Shown in pieces: positions 7,475 to 16,445 of a stretch of 33,953 bases of DNA (within the stretch, counting starts at the first letter, position 1; each line of letters starts with the position of its first letter). The DNA comes from Planctomycetota bacterium (GTDB lineage Bacteria > Planctomycetota > JAJSAM01 > JAKLKS01): NCBI GenBank assembly GCA_023150535.1, contig JAKLKS010000014.1, positions 1 to 33,953 on the forward strand, given 5' to 3'. The translations under genes and the position numbers were made by a program. The notes beneath the pieces were generated by a model. The model searched no databases, was not told the origin of the DNA, and was given only the letters and a program-made list of their open reading frames with translations.

Positions 7475-8629
7475 AAGCCATCTACCGTGAACCTGTCGAT
7501 GCCCCCTGGAGGGGCCCTGGAGCAGCAACTGCTGGCGAAGCTCCAAGACCTCCTGGCGGGGGTCCCCTGGCTCCCCGCGGCGAGGCTCGATCACCATCCC
7601 GTCGGCCGGAACGCGAGGGGGGACTTCGTCGTGCGCCTCGCCCGCGCGGACGGGAGGGCCGCGGAGCTGCATGTCCACGTCAAGACCGACATGCGCCCCA
7701 GCCAGTTCCACGCCATGGACCACGCGTGGCGCGGTTCCCGGGCGGGCCAGACCGCCGTTCCCATCCTCGGGGTCACCTTCGCATCCGACCGTCTTTCCAA
7801 GTTCTGCCGGGACGCGAAGTGGAGTTGGTTCGACCTGGCGGGGAATTGCTGGATCGACGTGCCCGACTTCCTCCACATCGAGCGGGCCGGCAACAGCCCG
7901 GTCTACCGACGGCCTCCTCAGGGAGCGAGCCTGGGCTCCACTGCCGCGGCGAGGCTCGTGAGGGCCGTGCTCACCCCCGTACACGCCGGCAGGGCGTGGA
8001 AGCAGCGGGACCTCCAGTCCGACACCTGCTGGCCGTCGCCGGATGGCCGCGGAGTGAGTCTCGGCCTCGTCAACAAGGTGGTGAACCACCTCGTCGAGGA
8101 GGACTACCTCGAGCGGGCCAGCGACGGTGTCCGCCTGAAGGAGGCACCCGGCCTACTGGCCGCGTGGAACAAGGCGTATCGGTTCGACCGGCACCAGCGC
8201 CTGAGCTACTTCACCCTGCTGAAGGGCCAGCGGCTCGCGGAGGCGCTCGGCAGAGTCGGCTTCGAGTCCGGCAACCTGGCTGCCTACGGATCGTTCTCCG
8301 CGGCAGAGCGCCAGACGCCCCATGTCCCGCAGCCGAAGACCTGGGTCTACGTCGATGCAGGGTACAAGGACCTCCTCGTGCGCCAGACCGAGGCCAAGGA
8401 AGTGGACTCGGGCGAGAACCTCGTCGTGCTGATCCCGGACGACCTGGGCGTGATGGTCCAGTTCACGGGCGGTGATGAGGGCCACATCGGGGAGAGGCGC
8501 CTGCACTGCACCGACCCCGTGCAGACCTACGTGGACCTCATGCACAGCGGGGGACGTGGCGAGGAGGCGGCGCAGGCCATCCTGGAGCAGAAGCTCCTCC
8601 CGGCGTGGAAGGCCGCGGGTGCCGCATGA
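7469..8629 (+). CDS. abiEi: AbiEi-family type IV antitoxin
   Basis: This 386-residue protein has a winged-helix region (SLGLVNKVVNHLVEEDYLERASDGVRLKEAPGLLAAW, about 195-240) and ends with the family-type TYVDLMHSGGRGEEAAQAILEQKLLPAW. In known systems AbiEi represses the operon and counteracts the nucleotidyltransferase toxin without binding it, and the pair gives abortive phage resistance. An extra N-terminal domain of about 150 residues (HVHVKTDMRPSQFHAM, WFDLAGNCWIDV) resembles the nuclease-like N-terminus seen in longer relatives. The ATG at 7469 is chosen because the track start (7448) lies inside the promoter; the message would be nearly leaderless. Its stop overlaps the next start (ATGA), a sign of coupling. 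Confidence 0.82.
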   Translation: MNKPSTVNLSMPPGGALEQQLLAKLQDLLAGVPWLPAARLDHHPVGRNARGDFVVRLARADGRAAELHVHVKTDMRPSQFHAMDHAWRGSRAGQTAVPILGVTFASDRLSKFCRDAKWSWFDLAGNCWIDVPDFLHIERAGNSPVYRRPPQGASLGSTAAARLVRAVLTPVHAGRAWKQRDLQSDTCWPSPDGRGVSLGLVNKVVNHLVEEDYLERASDGVRLKEAPGLLAAWNKAYRFDRHQRLSYFTLLKGQRLAEALGRVGFESGNLAAYGSFSAAERQTPHVPQPKTWVYVDAGYKDLLVRQTEAKEVDSGENLVVLIPDDLGVMVQFTGGDEGHIGERRLHCTDPVQTYVDLMHSGGRGEEAAQAILEQKLLPAWKAAGAA

Positions 8630-9468
8630 ACACCGAGCCGAGGACGAAGGACGACTACGGGGATCGCGCGACGGAGGCGGCGCACCGGGTGCTCGTGGAC
8701 CTCGGCCAGGTTCTCGGTACCTACTTCCTCGACGGCATCGTCGTCGTCGGGGGCATGGTCCCCGACCTCCTCGTGAAGGACCCCGGGGAACGCCACATCC
8801 CGAGCCTGGATGTAGACCTTGCGCTGGACCCGGACAAGCTCACGGACGGCAAGTACGCGGAGATGGTGAAGGCGCTCCTGGACACGAAGAGGTACGCCCT
8901 CACGGAACACGCTTTCAAGCTCCGCACGGTGGTGGACCTCGGAGACGGCGGACCTCCCATTCCCGTGGACGTTGACTTCCTAAAGCCGCCGGGAAGGTGG
9001 CCGAGGGACGCGTCGAAGACGGTCCCGGGGTTCCGGCCCCTGGACGCGGAGGCCTGCCGGGCTGCCTTCCTCGCCCCGCAGACCGTGGACGTGAAGGGCC
9101 TCAACACCACGGGGGCAGAGAACACCGTCCACGTCAGCGTGACGTCGCTCGAGGGCTTCTTCATCCTGAAGGCGTACGCGCTCGGCGGGCGCGACAAGCC
9201 GAAGGACGCCTACGACCTCTGCTACTGCATCGAGGAGTCGCCGGATGCCGCGGGCGCGGTCGCCCGTGCCTGGCGCTCCAAGATGGGAGATCCGCTCGTG
9301 GCGGAGTCGCTGCGCATCCTTCGGGAGAAGTTCGAGACGGTTCGGTCGTTCGGGCCGCAGCAGGTCGTCCTCTTCCACAACTCGCCCTCCGCCGAAGAGA
9401 GGGAGCGGCAGGCGCAGTCGGCCTTCCAGTTCATGCGCCGCTTCCTGGAGATCGTCGACGGCGCCTGA
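8626..9468 (+). CDS. abiEii: AbiEii-type nucleotidyltransferase toxin
   Basis: This 280-residue protein carries the nucleotidyltransferase signature: GG at 42-43 in VVGGMVPDLL followed by D62-x-D64 in SLDVDLAL, and a later acidic strand IPVDVDFL. The remaining helical half includes LEGFFILKAYAL and RDKPKDAYDLCYCI, as in AbiEii/MenA relatives. Related toxins transfer nucleotides to tRNA acceptor ends, or bind GTP, and stop growth until relieved. The ATG overlaps the antitoxin stop by four bases, so the two are translated together in antitoxin-toxin order. All visible catalytic residues are kept, suggesting a working toxin. Confidence 0.82.
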   Translation: MNTEPRTKDDYGDRATEAAHRVLVDLGQVLGTYFLDGIVVVGGMVPDLLVKDPGERHIPSLDVDLALDPDKLTDGKYAEMVKALLDTKRYALTEHAFKLRTVVDLGDGGPPIPVDVDFLKPPGRWPRDASKTVPGFRPLDAEACRAAFLAPQTVDVKGLNTTGAENTVHVSVTSLEGFFILKAYALGGRDKPKDAYDLCYCIEESPDAAGAVARAWRSKMGDPLVAESLRILREKFETVRSFGPQQVVLFHNSPSAEERERQAQSAFQFMRRFLEIVDGA

Positions 9469-9670
9469 CGGCGGAGCCGGGACGCGCGGCCTCGCGCATT
9501 GCGGGCCCCGCGTCCCGTGGTAGGCTGAACCCGTCGCACGTTCCTTGAAACCGGTTCCGTCCAGAGGACGGGGATGGCGCCGCGGGGATGGTAGATGAAC
9601 CACTCCCCCCGGATCGCTGCCCACGCGGGTTGAGGCCTCGAGCCTCACATCCCTTCACGAGGACGGGCCA

Positions 9671-9696
9671 CGCCGTGCCCCGCACGGCGGTCTTTC
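9671..9696 (+). terminator. Hairpin after AbiE pair, possible terminator
   Basis: An 8-bp perfect stem CGCCGTGC-CCC-GCACGGCG is followed by GTCTTTCT. The T-tract is short, so termination is plausible but uncertain. It lies about 200 bp after the toxin stop and just before the ribosome site of the next gene, so it could also act on that leader. The rest of 9469-9720 holds no convincing gene. Confidence 0.45.
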
Positions 9697-9720
9697 TGGC
9701 CATCTACAGAAAGGAGCCGC

Positions 9721-12700
9721 ATGTCCGTCCCGTCCCCGGGGGGCAATCGCCCCCTCGTGGCCGTCGTCGTGGCCACCCACGACCGCACGGCCCTCCTCCG
9801 GACCCGCAGCCTTCCGTCCATCGTTGCCCAGAGGCTGCAGCCCGACCTTCTCGTCCTCGCCGACGACTCCAGCGAGGAGGCCAGTCCCGAGAACGAGAAG
9901 GCCCTCCGGTCGCTGGCCCTTCCTCCGGACAGCCTCGTCTACCTCGGGAACTACCGGACGAAGGGCGCCGCCGGTGCGTGGAACACGGCGCTCGACTGGC
10001 TGCACCGAAAGCACCCGGATCCCGGTCGCGTTTTCGTCGCCTTCCTGGACGACGACGACTCGTGGGAACCCGGCCACCTGGAGGACTGCGTCGCCGCCGC
10101 GGCCGCCGACGACCTCGACGTCGTGGCGTCCGGCCTCTTCCGCGTCGACCACCAGCCCCACGAGCAGCGTCCCCCGGCCGCCCTGCGGGCCGAGGACATC
10201 CTCGTGGGCAATCCCCACATACAGGGGTCGAACCTGTTCGCCCGGCTGTCCGTGCTCCTCGAGGTCGGGAACTTCGATGAGAACCTGACGAACTGCACCG
10301 ATCGGGACCTGTGCCTCCGCATCTGCGATCTCGGGAACGTCCGCTACGGCCCGACCACCTCGGTCACGGTCCGCCACTACGCCGACCGCGATCGGCCCCG
10401 GATGAGCAACCCCGCCACCGGGAGCCTAGACCACGGGAGGACGCAGTTCTGGCTCAAGTACGAGGGGCGGATGACGGAGGCGGTCCGGGAGGCGTCCGCC
10501 GCGCGGGCAGCCCGGCTCTTCGGATGGGAGCCGCCACCCCCTCTGCCGGCGGTCCGGACAGAGGTTCCTGCTGCTCCGCCGTTCGAGATCCCGTTCCCGC
10601 TCGTCGCCGCTGTCGCCACCAACAGCCCCGCCCGCGTCCGGCCCCTGCTCGAGCAGCTCTGCCGGATCGGGCTTCGGGCGACGGGCGGCGGCCTGGACGT
10701 GCTCCTTCTCGCCAACGGGGACGGCCCCCTCGACGACGAGCTCTCGGTGATGGTGGAGGAGATGCGGACCCAAGGGCTGCGGTGCTACCTGCTGTCCCGA
10801 GCCCGGCAGGCCGAGGACGCGCGAAGGGGCGTGTTCGGTCCCGGCTTCACCGTCCCGGTCGGCGCCGCCGAGATCGGCGCGACGCGGACGATGCTGCAGG
10901 TCTACGCGTACGACTTCGCCCGCAGGAGGCCCGGCGCGGTGGTCTGGGTCCTCGACGACGACCTGCGTCCGGACCTCGCCGACCACTACCTCCCGCGCCT
11001 GGCGGAGTTCCGCGCGCAGGGGGTCCACGTCGTACTCGGCTCGTACTCCAGCGCGCCGCCGCTCCCCATCGCCAGCTGCGTCCGGGTCCAGCTCGTGGAC
11101 CTCCTGCACAACCTCCACTGGCTCCGGGGGCTTCCTCCCGATGCCCCGATCCCCGACCGCTCCGGCGAGAACGCCCGCCACCGGGCGAAGTACCCGGACT
11201 ACTACTACGACCTCTCCCGCGCCTGCACCGGGCAGCTGGAGGTGCCGTTCTTCGTGGAACCGGCCTTCCCCGGGGAGACGGCGCGCCAGGCGGAGGCGCG
11301 GCTCGTCGCGTCCGCGGTCCGCATGCTCGCGGGGGAGCAGGTCACGCGGCCGTTGCCGGCGGTGCTGGCAGGGGACCCGATCCAGGAGGCCAGGGAGTCG
11401 GTGGAGCGGGGAGGCAACACCTTCGTCCTCGACATCGAGGCCCTCCGCGACGCCCCCAACCTCGTCCCCCAGCTGGGGGGCCAGGAGACCCGCCGCTCGG
11501 ACATGATCTGGGCCGTCGTGCAGCGGCGCCGCTTCGGCCGGCGGATCGTCCGGGTGGACTTCCCGCTGCGCCAGGACCGGAGCGACCTGCCGCCCGCGGG
11601 CCTCGGCGTGGAGAAGCTCGTGCCCGACATCGAAGGCTATGCCCTGCGCACCGCCCTCCACGAGGTGCTCAAGGAGAAGGCGATCGGCGAGGGGGCCCTG
11701 CAGTTCTCGGACGCGGAGGTCGCGCGTGCCTGCCGGCGTGCGGCCAAGTACCTGGAGGAGCGGCTGGCGGCCTTCTCCCTGAGCTTCTACAGGATCCGGG
11801 GTCTCTCCCGCGCCCTCCGCCGCCTGGACGCCTCGGGTGCGCTCTCTCCCCTGCTCGATGCCCTGGACAGGGACTACACGCCCGAGAACCTTTCCTTCGT
11901 CCGGGAGCGTGTGCGTGTGCTCGGCACCGGCGAGGTCAGCGCCTTCCTGCGGGACCTCGACCGGCGCGTGTCGGAGTTCCGCGGGGTGACGGTTGTTCCG
12001 GAGGACCTGGAGCTGCAGCGGGTGGACAACGCGAGGCGCCAGGTCCTGAGGATGTGCAGCCCCCGGGGCGACCTCCACCTTCTCGGCTGCGGGAACGAGG
12101 CCGTCGTGCTGACCGACGGTCTCACGGTGTTCAAGTACGTCGACTACTGGAAGGCCGCCGGGTCCTCGGCCGCCCGCACCTTCCTGAGTGGACTCGTGGG
12201 AACGTGGCGGGAGAGCCGCTCCCTGTACCCCGTGCTGGCCGTCCGCGAGGAGGGTGTGCACTTCATCCTCGAGTACCCCTTCGAGGAGAGCGAGCCGTAC
12301 GTCGGCGGCCATGGTCCGGGCCTCGTCGCCCTCCTCCGCGAGTGCCGGGAGCGGGGGCTCGCCTGCCGGAACATCCACCCCGACAACCTCCGGGTGGTCG
12401 GCGAGCGCGTGGTCCTGGTGGACTACGGATCCGACCTCCGGCCGCTCACGGACGGGGAGTTCCTCCACATGTGCCGCCGGGCGTGGCTCTCCTGGAGATG
12501 GCACCACCGGCCGGACCTCAAGGCCCTCATGACGAAGGCCCTGAAGGACACGACCCTCCCGGAACTCGATGGCTTTGAGCGGTTCCAGGAGGCGGTCAAG
12601 GGCACGGACGTGAAGGAGAGGCTCGACTCCCGCCTCGCCGAGATCGCCCTCGAGAGGAGCCCCCGGCGCGTCCTCGATGTCGGGTGCGGGAAGGGGGACC

Positions 12701-14802
12701 TCGTTACGCGGCTCAGGGAGGAGTGTGCAGACGCGGTCGGCTTCGACCCCGACGCATCGCTGGCCGTCACAGCGTGGCCCAAGCGCGGCCAAGGGTCCGC
12801 GCTCACTGGCGACCTGGAGATCGTGCGCGCCCGGGGCCCGTTCGACGTCGTGGTGTCGGAGCTGGTGCTGTGCTCTCTCCACGACGATGACGAGTACCGG
12901 GGGGCCCTGGGGACGCTGCGCTCCCTCGTGTCCCACGACGGGCAGATCCTGATCGCCGTCTGCGATCCGTTCTTCACCCAAGGTGGGCCGACCTCCTTCC
13001 AGGAGCGGACCCTCCCCCCGAACGCCGCCTACGAGCAGAGCTTCAACTGGACCAAGCGGGTCCATCGGGGCGGGGACCGTTGGGGAACGAGGGTCGATCG
13101 GCACCGGCCGCTCGAGCGCTTGGAGCGGGATCTCCTGCGCGCCGGGCTGGAGGTCCTGGACGTGGAGCCCGTCCCGACCGTCGACCTGGTGCGCTTCGAG
13201 CCGGCGTCGGAGTTCCTCATCCTGAAGGCCCGGCCGGTCCCGCCGGTGCCCGCCCAGGTCTCGCTCCTCATCAAGGCCTGCGCCATGGACTGGGAGTCCG
13301 TCCACGAGCAGGTGCCCCATCTCGTCGACCAGCTGGAGAGGCCGCACGCCTTCGCGGAGCGGGTGGTGGTGGTGGACTCGCGTACGGACGGCTTCGTCCG
13401 CCAGTACGCCCGGCCGGACCTGCCGCGGCTCCTCGAGGAGCTGGAGGTCCTCCGGGAGGCGGGCGTCATCGACCGCGTCGTCCGTGCAGAAGGTGTCGAG
13501 GCGTTGATGGAGCGCTGGACGGGAAGGTCGACCGTGCATGGGCACTCCGTGAAGGGCGCCCCGCTGTCCGCCTTTTTCGCGGGGGTCGAAGCCTGCTCGG
13601 GCGAGTTCGTCCTCCAGGTCGATGTCGACATGATGGTCGGGAGGGATCCCGCGCGCAGCGACTACCTGACCGGGATGGTGCGCCTCCTCCAGGAAGACCC
13701 TCGGGGCCTCACGGTTGCGATGCCGATCCCGAGGAACTCACCTCTCCCCTGGACCAGCGAGGAGCGCTGGCGCGTGGAGGTCCGGGCCTGCCTGTTTCAC
13801 CGGGAGCGGCTCCTGGCCTGCCGTCCTCTGCCCGTGGACTACGAAGGCGACGTGCCCACCCTGTCGTGGCACCGCGCGCTGGACCGCCTCGTCCAGGACC
13901 GCCTCTGGACCTCCTACCGCGGCGGGGGCGACGGCATCTTCGCCATCCACCCTCCGAACGACCGGAAGAAGTGCGTCGATGGCTGGCTGGCCGTCCTCGA
14001 CGGCATCGAGCGAGGGCAGCTCGCTTCAAGTCAGCGCGACCACGCGGAACTCGTCGCCGACCCCGCGGAGTGGCTCCTGCCGAAGCGGGAGGAGCCCTAC
14101 GTGTTCGTCGTCTGCGGCCGGGATGTCCCCCCGGGCCGCGCCCAGCGCTGCCTCGACTCCCTGCTTCGCCAGGAGGGGGGCGACTGGGGCGTCGTCCTGA
14201 TGGACGACGGCTCCTCGGCCCGGTGCTCCCGCTACCTGTGCGAGGCTGCGAGGGGGTTCGGGGCCAGGGCGACCCGGGTCCGGGTCCGCCGCCGGCGCGG
14301 CCTCCTCGCCAACCTGGTCTGGGCGATCCGCCATGTCTGCGTCGACCCGGAGACGGTGATCATCACGGTGGACCTGGACGACTGCCTGCTCGGCCCCGGG
14401 GTCCTGGCCCGCGTGCGCGAGGCGTACGCGCGGGGTGCCGAGGTGACGGTGGGCTCCATGCTCCGGACCGACAAGTCCGCCCTCTACCCCGTCGACTTCG
14501 AGGATCCGGTCCGGGGGAACGTCTGGCAGCACCTGCGAACGTTCAAGAAGAGGCTCTTTGACCAGGTGCCCGAGGCACTGCTGCGGCCGGACGGGGAGTA
14601 CGTGGACATCCCCAACGACTGGGCGTTCATGCTCCCCATCGTGCAGATGGCGGAGCGCAAGGAGTGGATCCGCGACCCGCTCTACCTCCACGAGCCCTCG
14701 GGCGTGGGCAAGGGGCGGGACCGGGAGCGCCGGGAGACCGAGATCGGGTGCGTGGTGGAGCGGTTCCGGGCGTGGCGGGCGGGCAACGCGAAGGAGCGGT
14801 AA
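9721..14802 (+). CDS. Giant glycosyltransferase-kinase-methyltransferase fusion
   Basis: A 1693-residue protein starts from ATG with AAAGGAG upstream. Domains as I read them: GT2 glycosyltransferase (about 9-230; VVVATHDRTALLR, FLDDDDSW near 109); a second GT-A-like domain (about 285-660; VVWVLDDDLRPD near 410, HNLHWL, ETRRSDMIWA); a helical linker (660-775); a kinase-like fold (about 780-930; LGCGNEAVVLTDG, FKYVDYW, catalytic-loop HPDNLRVV near 886, DYG near 901); a SAM methyltransferase (about 980-1090; VLDVGCGKGDL); a third GT (about 1178-1400; CSGEFVLQVDVDMM); and a fourth GT (about 1460-1690; VVLMDDGSS, VIITVDLDD). No signal peptide or membrane segment, so it is probably cytosolic. It likely assembles and modifies a glycan or glycosylated small molecule. 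The product is unknown. The LOG-like gene follows directly. Confidence 0.85.
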   Translation: MSVPSPGGNRPLVAVVVATHDRTALLRTRSLPSIVAQRLQPDLLVLADDSSEEASPENEKALRSLALPPDSLVYLGNYRTKGAAGAWNTALDWLHRKHPDPGRVFVAFLDDDDSWEPGHLEDCVAAAAADDLDVVASGLFRVDHQPHEQRPPAALRAEDILVGNPHIQGSNLFARLSVLLEVGNFDENLTNCTDRDLCLRICDLGNVRYGPTTSVTVRHYADRDRPRMSNPATGSLDHGRTQFWLKYEGRMTEAVREASAARAARLFGWEPPPPLPAVRTEVPAAPPFEIPFPLVAAVATNSPARVRPLLEQLCRIGLRATGGGLDVLLLANGDGPLDDELSVMVEEMRTQGLRCYLLSRARQAEDARRGVFGPGFTVPVGAAEIGATRTMLQVYAYDFARRRPGAVVWVLDDDLRPDLADHYLPRLAEFRAQGVHVVLGSYSSAPPLPIASCVRVQLVDLLHNLHWLRGLPPDAPIPDRSGENARHRAKYPDYYYDLSRACTGQLEVPFFVEPAFPGETARQAEARLVASAVRMLAGEQVTRPLPAVLAGDPIQEARESVERGGNTFVLDIEALRDAPNLVPQLGGQETRRSDMIWAVVQRRRFGRRIVRVDFPLRQDRSDLPPAGLGVEKLVPDIEGYALRTALHEVLKEKAIGEGALQFSDAEVARACRRAAKYLEERLAAFSLSFYRIRGLSRALRRLDASGALSPLLDALDRDYTPENLSFVRERVRVLGTGEVSAFLRDLDRRVSEFRGVTVVPEDLELQRVDNARRQVLRMCSPRGDLHLLGCGNEAVVLTDGLTVFKYVDYWKAAGSSAARTFLSGLVGTWRESRSLYPVLAVREEGVHFILEYPFEESEPYVGGHGPGLVALLRECRERGLACRNIHPDNLRVVGERVVLVDYGSDLRPLTDGEFLHMCRRAWLSWRWHHRPDLKALMTKALKDTTLPELDGFERFQEAVKGTDVKERLDSRLAEIALERSPRRVLDVGCGKGDLVTRLREECADAVGFDPDASLAVTAWPKRGQGSALTGDLEIVRARGPFDVVVSELVLCSLHDDDEYRGALGTLRSLVSHDGQILIAVCDPFFTQGGPTSFQERTLPPNAAYEQSFNWTKRVHRGGDRWGTRVDRHRPLERLERDLLRAGLEVLDVEPVPTVDLVRFEPASEFLILKARPVPPVPAQVSLLIKACAMDWESVHEQVPHLVDQLERPHAFAERVVVVDSRTDGFVRQYARPDLPRLLEELEVLREAGVIDRVVRAEGVEALMERWTGRSTVHGHSVKGAPLSAFFAGVEACSGEFVLQVDVDMMVGRDPARSDYLTGMVRLLQEDPRGLTVAMPIPRNSPLPWTSEERWRVEVRACLFHRERLLACRPLPVDYEGDVPTLSWHRALDRLVQDRLWTSYRGGGDGIFAIHPPNDRKKCVDGWLAVLDGIERGQLASSQRDHAELVADPAEWLLPKREEPYVFVVCGRDVPPGRAQRCLDSLLRQEGGDWGVVLMDDGSSARCSRYLCEAARGFGARATRVRVRRRRGLLANLVWAIRHVCVDPETVIITVDLDDCLLGPGVLARVREAYARGAEVTVGSMLRTDKSALYPVDFEDPVRGNVWQHLRTFKKRLFDQVPEALLRPDGEYVDIPNDWAFMLPIVQMAERKEWIRDPLYLHEPSGVGKGRDRERRETEIGCVVERFRAWRAGNAKER

Positions 14803-14804
14803 CC

Positions 14805-15380
14805 ATGACCGACAAGAGGAAGGTCGTCTCCGTCGTGGGGGACAGCTCGCTGGAGCCCGGCGACCCCCGCATGGCCGCCGCAGAGCGGGTGGGCGAGCTC
14901 CTCGCGGACCACGGGTACCGGGTGATGACGGGCGGCCTCGGCGGGGCCATGGAAGCCGCCTGCCGCGGGGCGCGCCGCTCGGCCGCCTGGACGCCCGGGA
15001 CCACGATCGGGGTTCTCCCCGGCACGGACCCCGCGGAGGCGAACGAGTTCGTGGACGTGGTCCTGCCCACCGGGCTCGACCACGGCCGAAACGTCATCGT
15101 CGCCCAGGCTGACGCCGTCGTGGCGATCGGCGGGGGAGCGGGCTCGCTCTCCGAGGTCGCCCTCGCCTGGGCGCACAAGCGGCTCGTCCTGGCCATGCGC
15201 TGCGACGGCTGGAGCGGGCGGCTTGCCGACGCGCCCGTCGACGGCCGTCGGCGATACCCCGCCATCGAGGACGACAGGGTCTACGGCTTCCAGTCCCCCG
15301 ATGAGGTCCCCGAGCTCCTCTCCCGGCTCCTTCCGCTCTACGACGGCCATCACCGCGGGATCCGGCGGCGCAGGCCTTGA
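14805..15380 (+). CDS. LOG-like / TIGR00725-type nucleotide-binding protein
   Basis: A 191-residue Rossmann-fold protein. The start at 14805 has AAGGAG inside the end of the preceding gene; the long track start (14664) is a read-through of another frame. Family motifs are VVSVVGDSS at the N-terminus, MTGGLGGAMEAACRGAR, and AVVAIGGGAGSLSEVALAW, the variant of the GGxGTxxE loop seen in the TIGR00725 branch. Relatives in the LOG/lysine-decarboxylase-like superfamily cleave nucleoside monophosphates to release the base, or bind nucleotides. Two bases separate it from the stop of the giant fusion, so they form one operon. It may supply or remove a nucleotide-derived group, though this is inference from proximity. 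Confidence 0.8.
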   Translation: MTDKRKVVSVVGDSSLEPGDPRMAAAERVGELLADHGYRVMTGGLGGAMEAACRGARRSAAWTPGTTIGVLPGTDPAEANEFVDVVLPTGLDHGRNVIVAQADAVVAIGGGAGSLSEVALAWAHKRLVLAMRCDGWSGRLADAPVDGRRRYPAIEDDRVYGFQSPDEVPELLSRLLPLYDGHHRGIRRRRP

Positions 15381-15495
15381 GCCACCTCACCCTCGGCTTC
15401 CACCGGGTCCTTCCCGTCGGCGTGGGCGGGCCGCTTGCGCCCCTCAACACCAGAGGAGAGGGATGGTGCTCGGCGTCTACACCGCGCGGGGGTTA

Positions 15496-16335
15496 TCAGG
15501 GACTGAGCGCGGGAAGCGCGCGCGGTGAAGCCTGGGGGACCGCCCCGGTCCATCGGGCACAGGCCATGCGGAATGGGCACCCTCCGCAGAAGCGCGCGTA
15601 GGCCTGGGTCGGCACGGGCTGCCGTTCGCCAGAGAGGATCTCCTCCATCTGGCGCACCGTCGGGTTCACCACGGCGGCGAGCCTCTGGAGCTCCGCGACC
15701 CGATCCTCCGACCGGACCTCCAGCCGGTCCTCGTGCACGGCGGGCTTGACGGTCTTCGTGAGCACGGACCAGCGCCAGGAGGTGACGGGGCGGTTCATGG
15801 TCAACTCGATGCCGCGCGTGTAGGCGACCTTCTGCCCGTCGTGGTAGTCCAGGAGCTCGTCGGTCTGCCGGCGGCTGGCGCTGACCTTGTGGTCGCAGAC
15901 CTCGAACCCGTCCTTCCGGTCGATGACGAGATCGACGAACCCGAGCATCTCGTGGGTCTGGCCCGGGAGCCTGACCCGGAGCTCCTGCTCGACTCCGGCG
16001 ACCGTCCCCTCGATCTTCAGATTGGCTCGCCAGTGCCGGAACAGCCCCTTCAGCCGTTCGAGGATGGTGTCCCGGCCCCTTCTCTCCCCGTAGGCGACCT
16101 CGCCCTCGAGTTCCTGCCCGAGCATCGCTCCCTCGAGGATCTCGATGGACTCCTCCTCGGTCGGCGTCTTCCCGTCTTGCATGCCGCGGAGGTGGTGGGC
16201 CAGGGCCTCGTGCATGGCCGCCCCCTCTGCGAGCGCGACCGGCTTGAACTCCTCGCGGACTCCGATCCTCTTGAAGAACCAAGCGAGGGAGCACTGGTGG
16301 AACTGACGGATCGACGATACAGACCAGGACTGCAT
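15496..16335 (-). CDS. PD-(D/E)XK nuclease with Fe-S cysteines (RecB/Cas4-like)
   Basis: This 279-residue protein starts from ATG 16335 with GAGGAG upstream; the longer track start runs into the divergent promoter. Nuclease residues are H42 (AAMHEALAHHL), E116, D135 (LGFVDLVID) and D148-x-K150 (VCDHKVS), followed by QTDELLDYHDGQKVAYTRG. C15 with the C-terminal CGGCPFRMAC gives four cysteines, the arrangement that holds a 4Fe-4S cluster in AddB, Cas4 and related exonucleases. It should degrade or trim DNA ends. No helicase or CRISPR genes are nearby, so it stands alone, as phage and plasmid exonucleases often do. A promoter-like TTGTCA-17-TACGGT lies upstream on the minus strand. Confidence 0.85.
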   Translation of the reverse strand: MQSWSVSSIRQFHQCSLAWFFKRIGVREEFKPVALAEGAAMHEALAHHLRGMQDGKTPTEEESIEILEGAMLGQELEGEVAYGERRGRDTILERLKGLFRHWRANLKIEGTVAGVEQELRVRLPGQTHEMLGFVDLVIDRKDGFEVCDHKVSASRRQTDELLDYHDGQKVAYTRGIELTMNRPVTSWRWSVLTKTVKPAVHEDRLEVRSEDRVAELQRLAAVVNPTVRQMEEILSGERQPVPTQAYARFCGGCPFRMACARWTGAVPQASPRALPALSP

Positions 16336-16428
16336 GATGTTCTCCTCGAATGGTGTGGCGACCGTAATGACCGTCGCTGGACTTGACAAGTGCGGGCAAC
16401 TCGCTGTGTGAGGGGCCCATGGCATGCT

Positions 16429-16445
16429 AGGATCATCGCCTCACA
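16429..16445 (+). promoter_or_regulatory. Promoter -10 for near-leaderless PIN gene
   Basis: TGCTAGGAT gives an extended -10 (TAGGAT at 16429-16434). Transcription would start three or four bases before the ATG at 16445, and no ribosome site is present. The same layout is seen at the AbiEi and second PIN genes. Confidence 0.45.

Noticed and set aside
10311-12578. 755-residue plus-strand ORF in another frame
   Set aside because: It overlaps the giant fusion. It is rich in Pro, Arg, Gly and Ala with no domain and no ribosome site.
10426-13545. 1039-residue minus-strand ORF
   Set aside because: It is antisense to the glycosyltransferase fusion, whose domains are clear. Composition is typical of a shadow frame.
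15350-16420. 356-residue minus-strand ORF
   Set aside because: It is a frame-shifted shadow of the PD-(D/E)XK nuclease gene, which carries the motifs.
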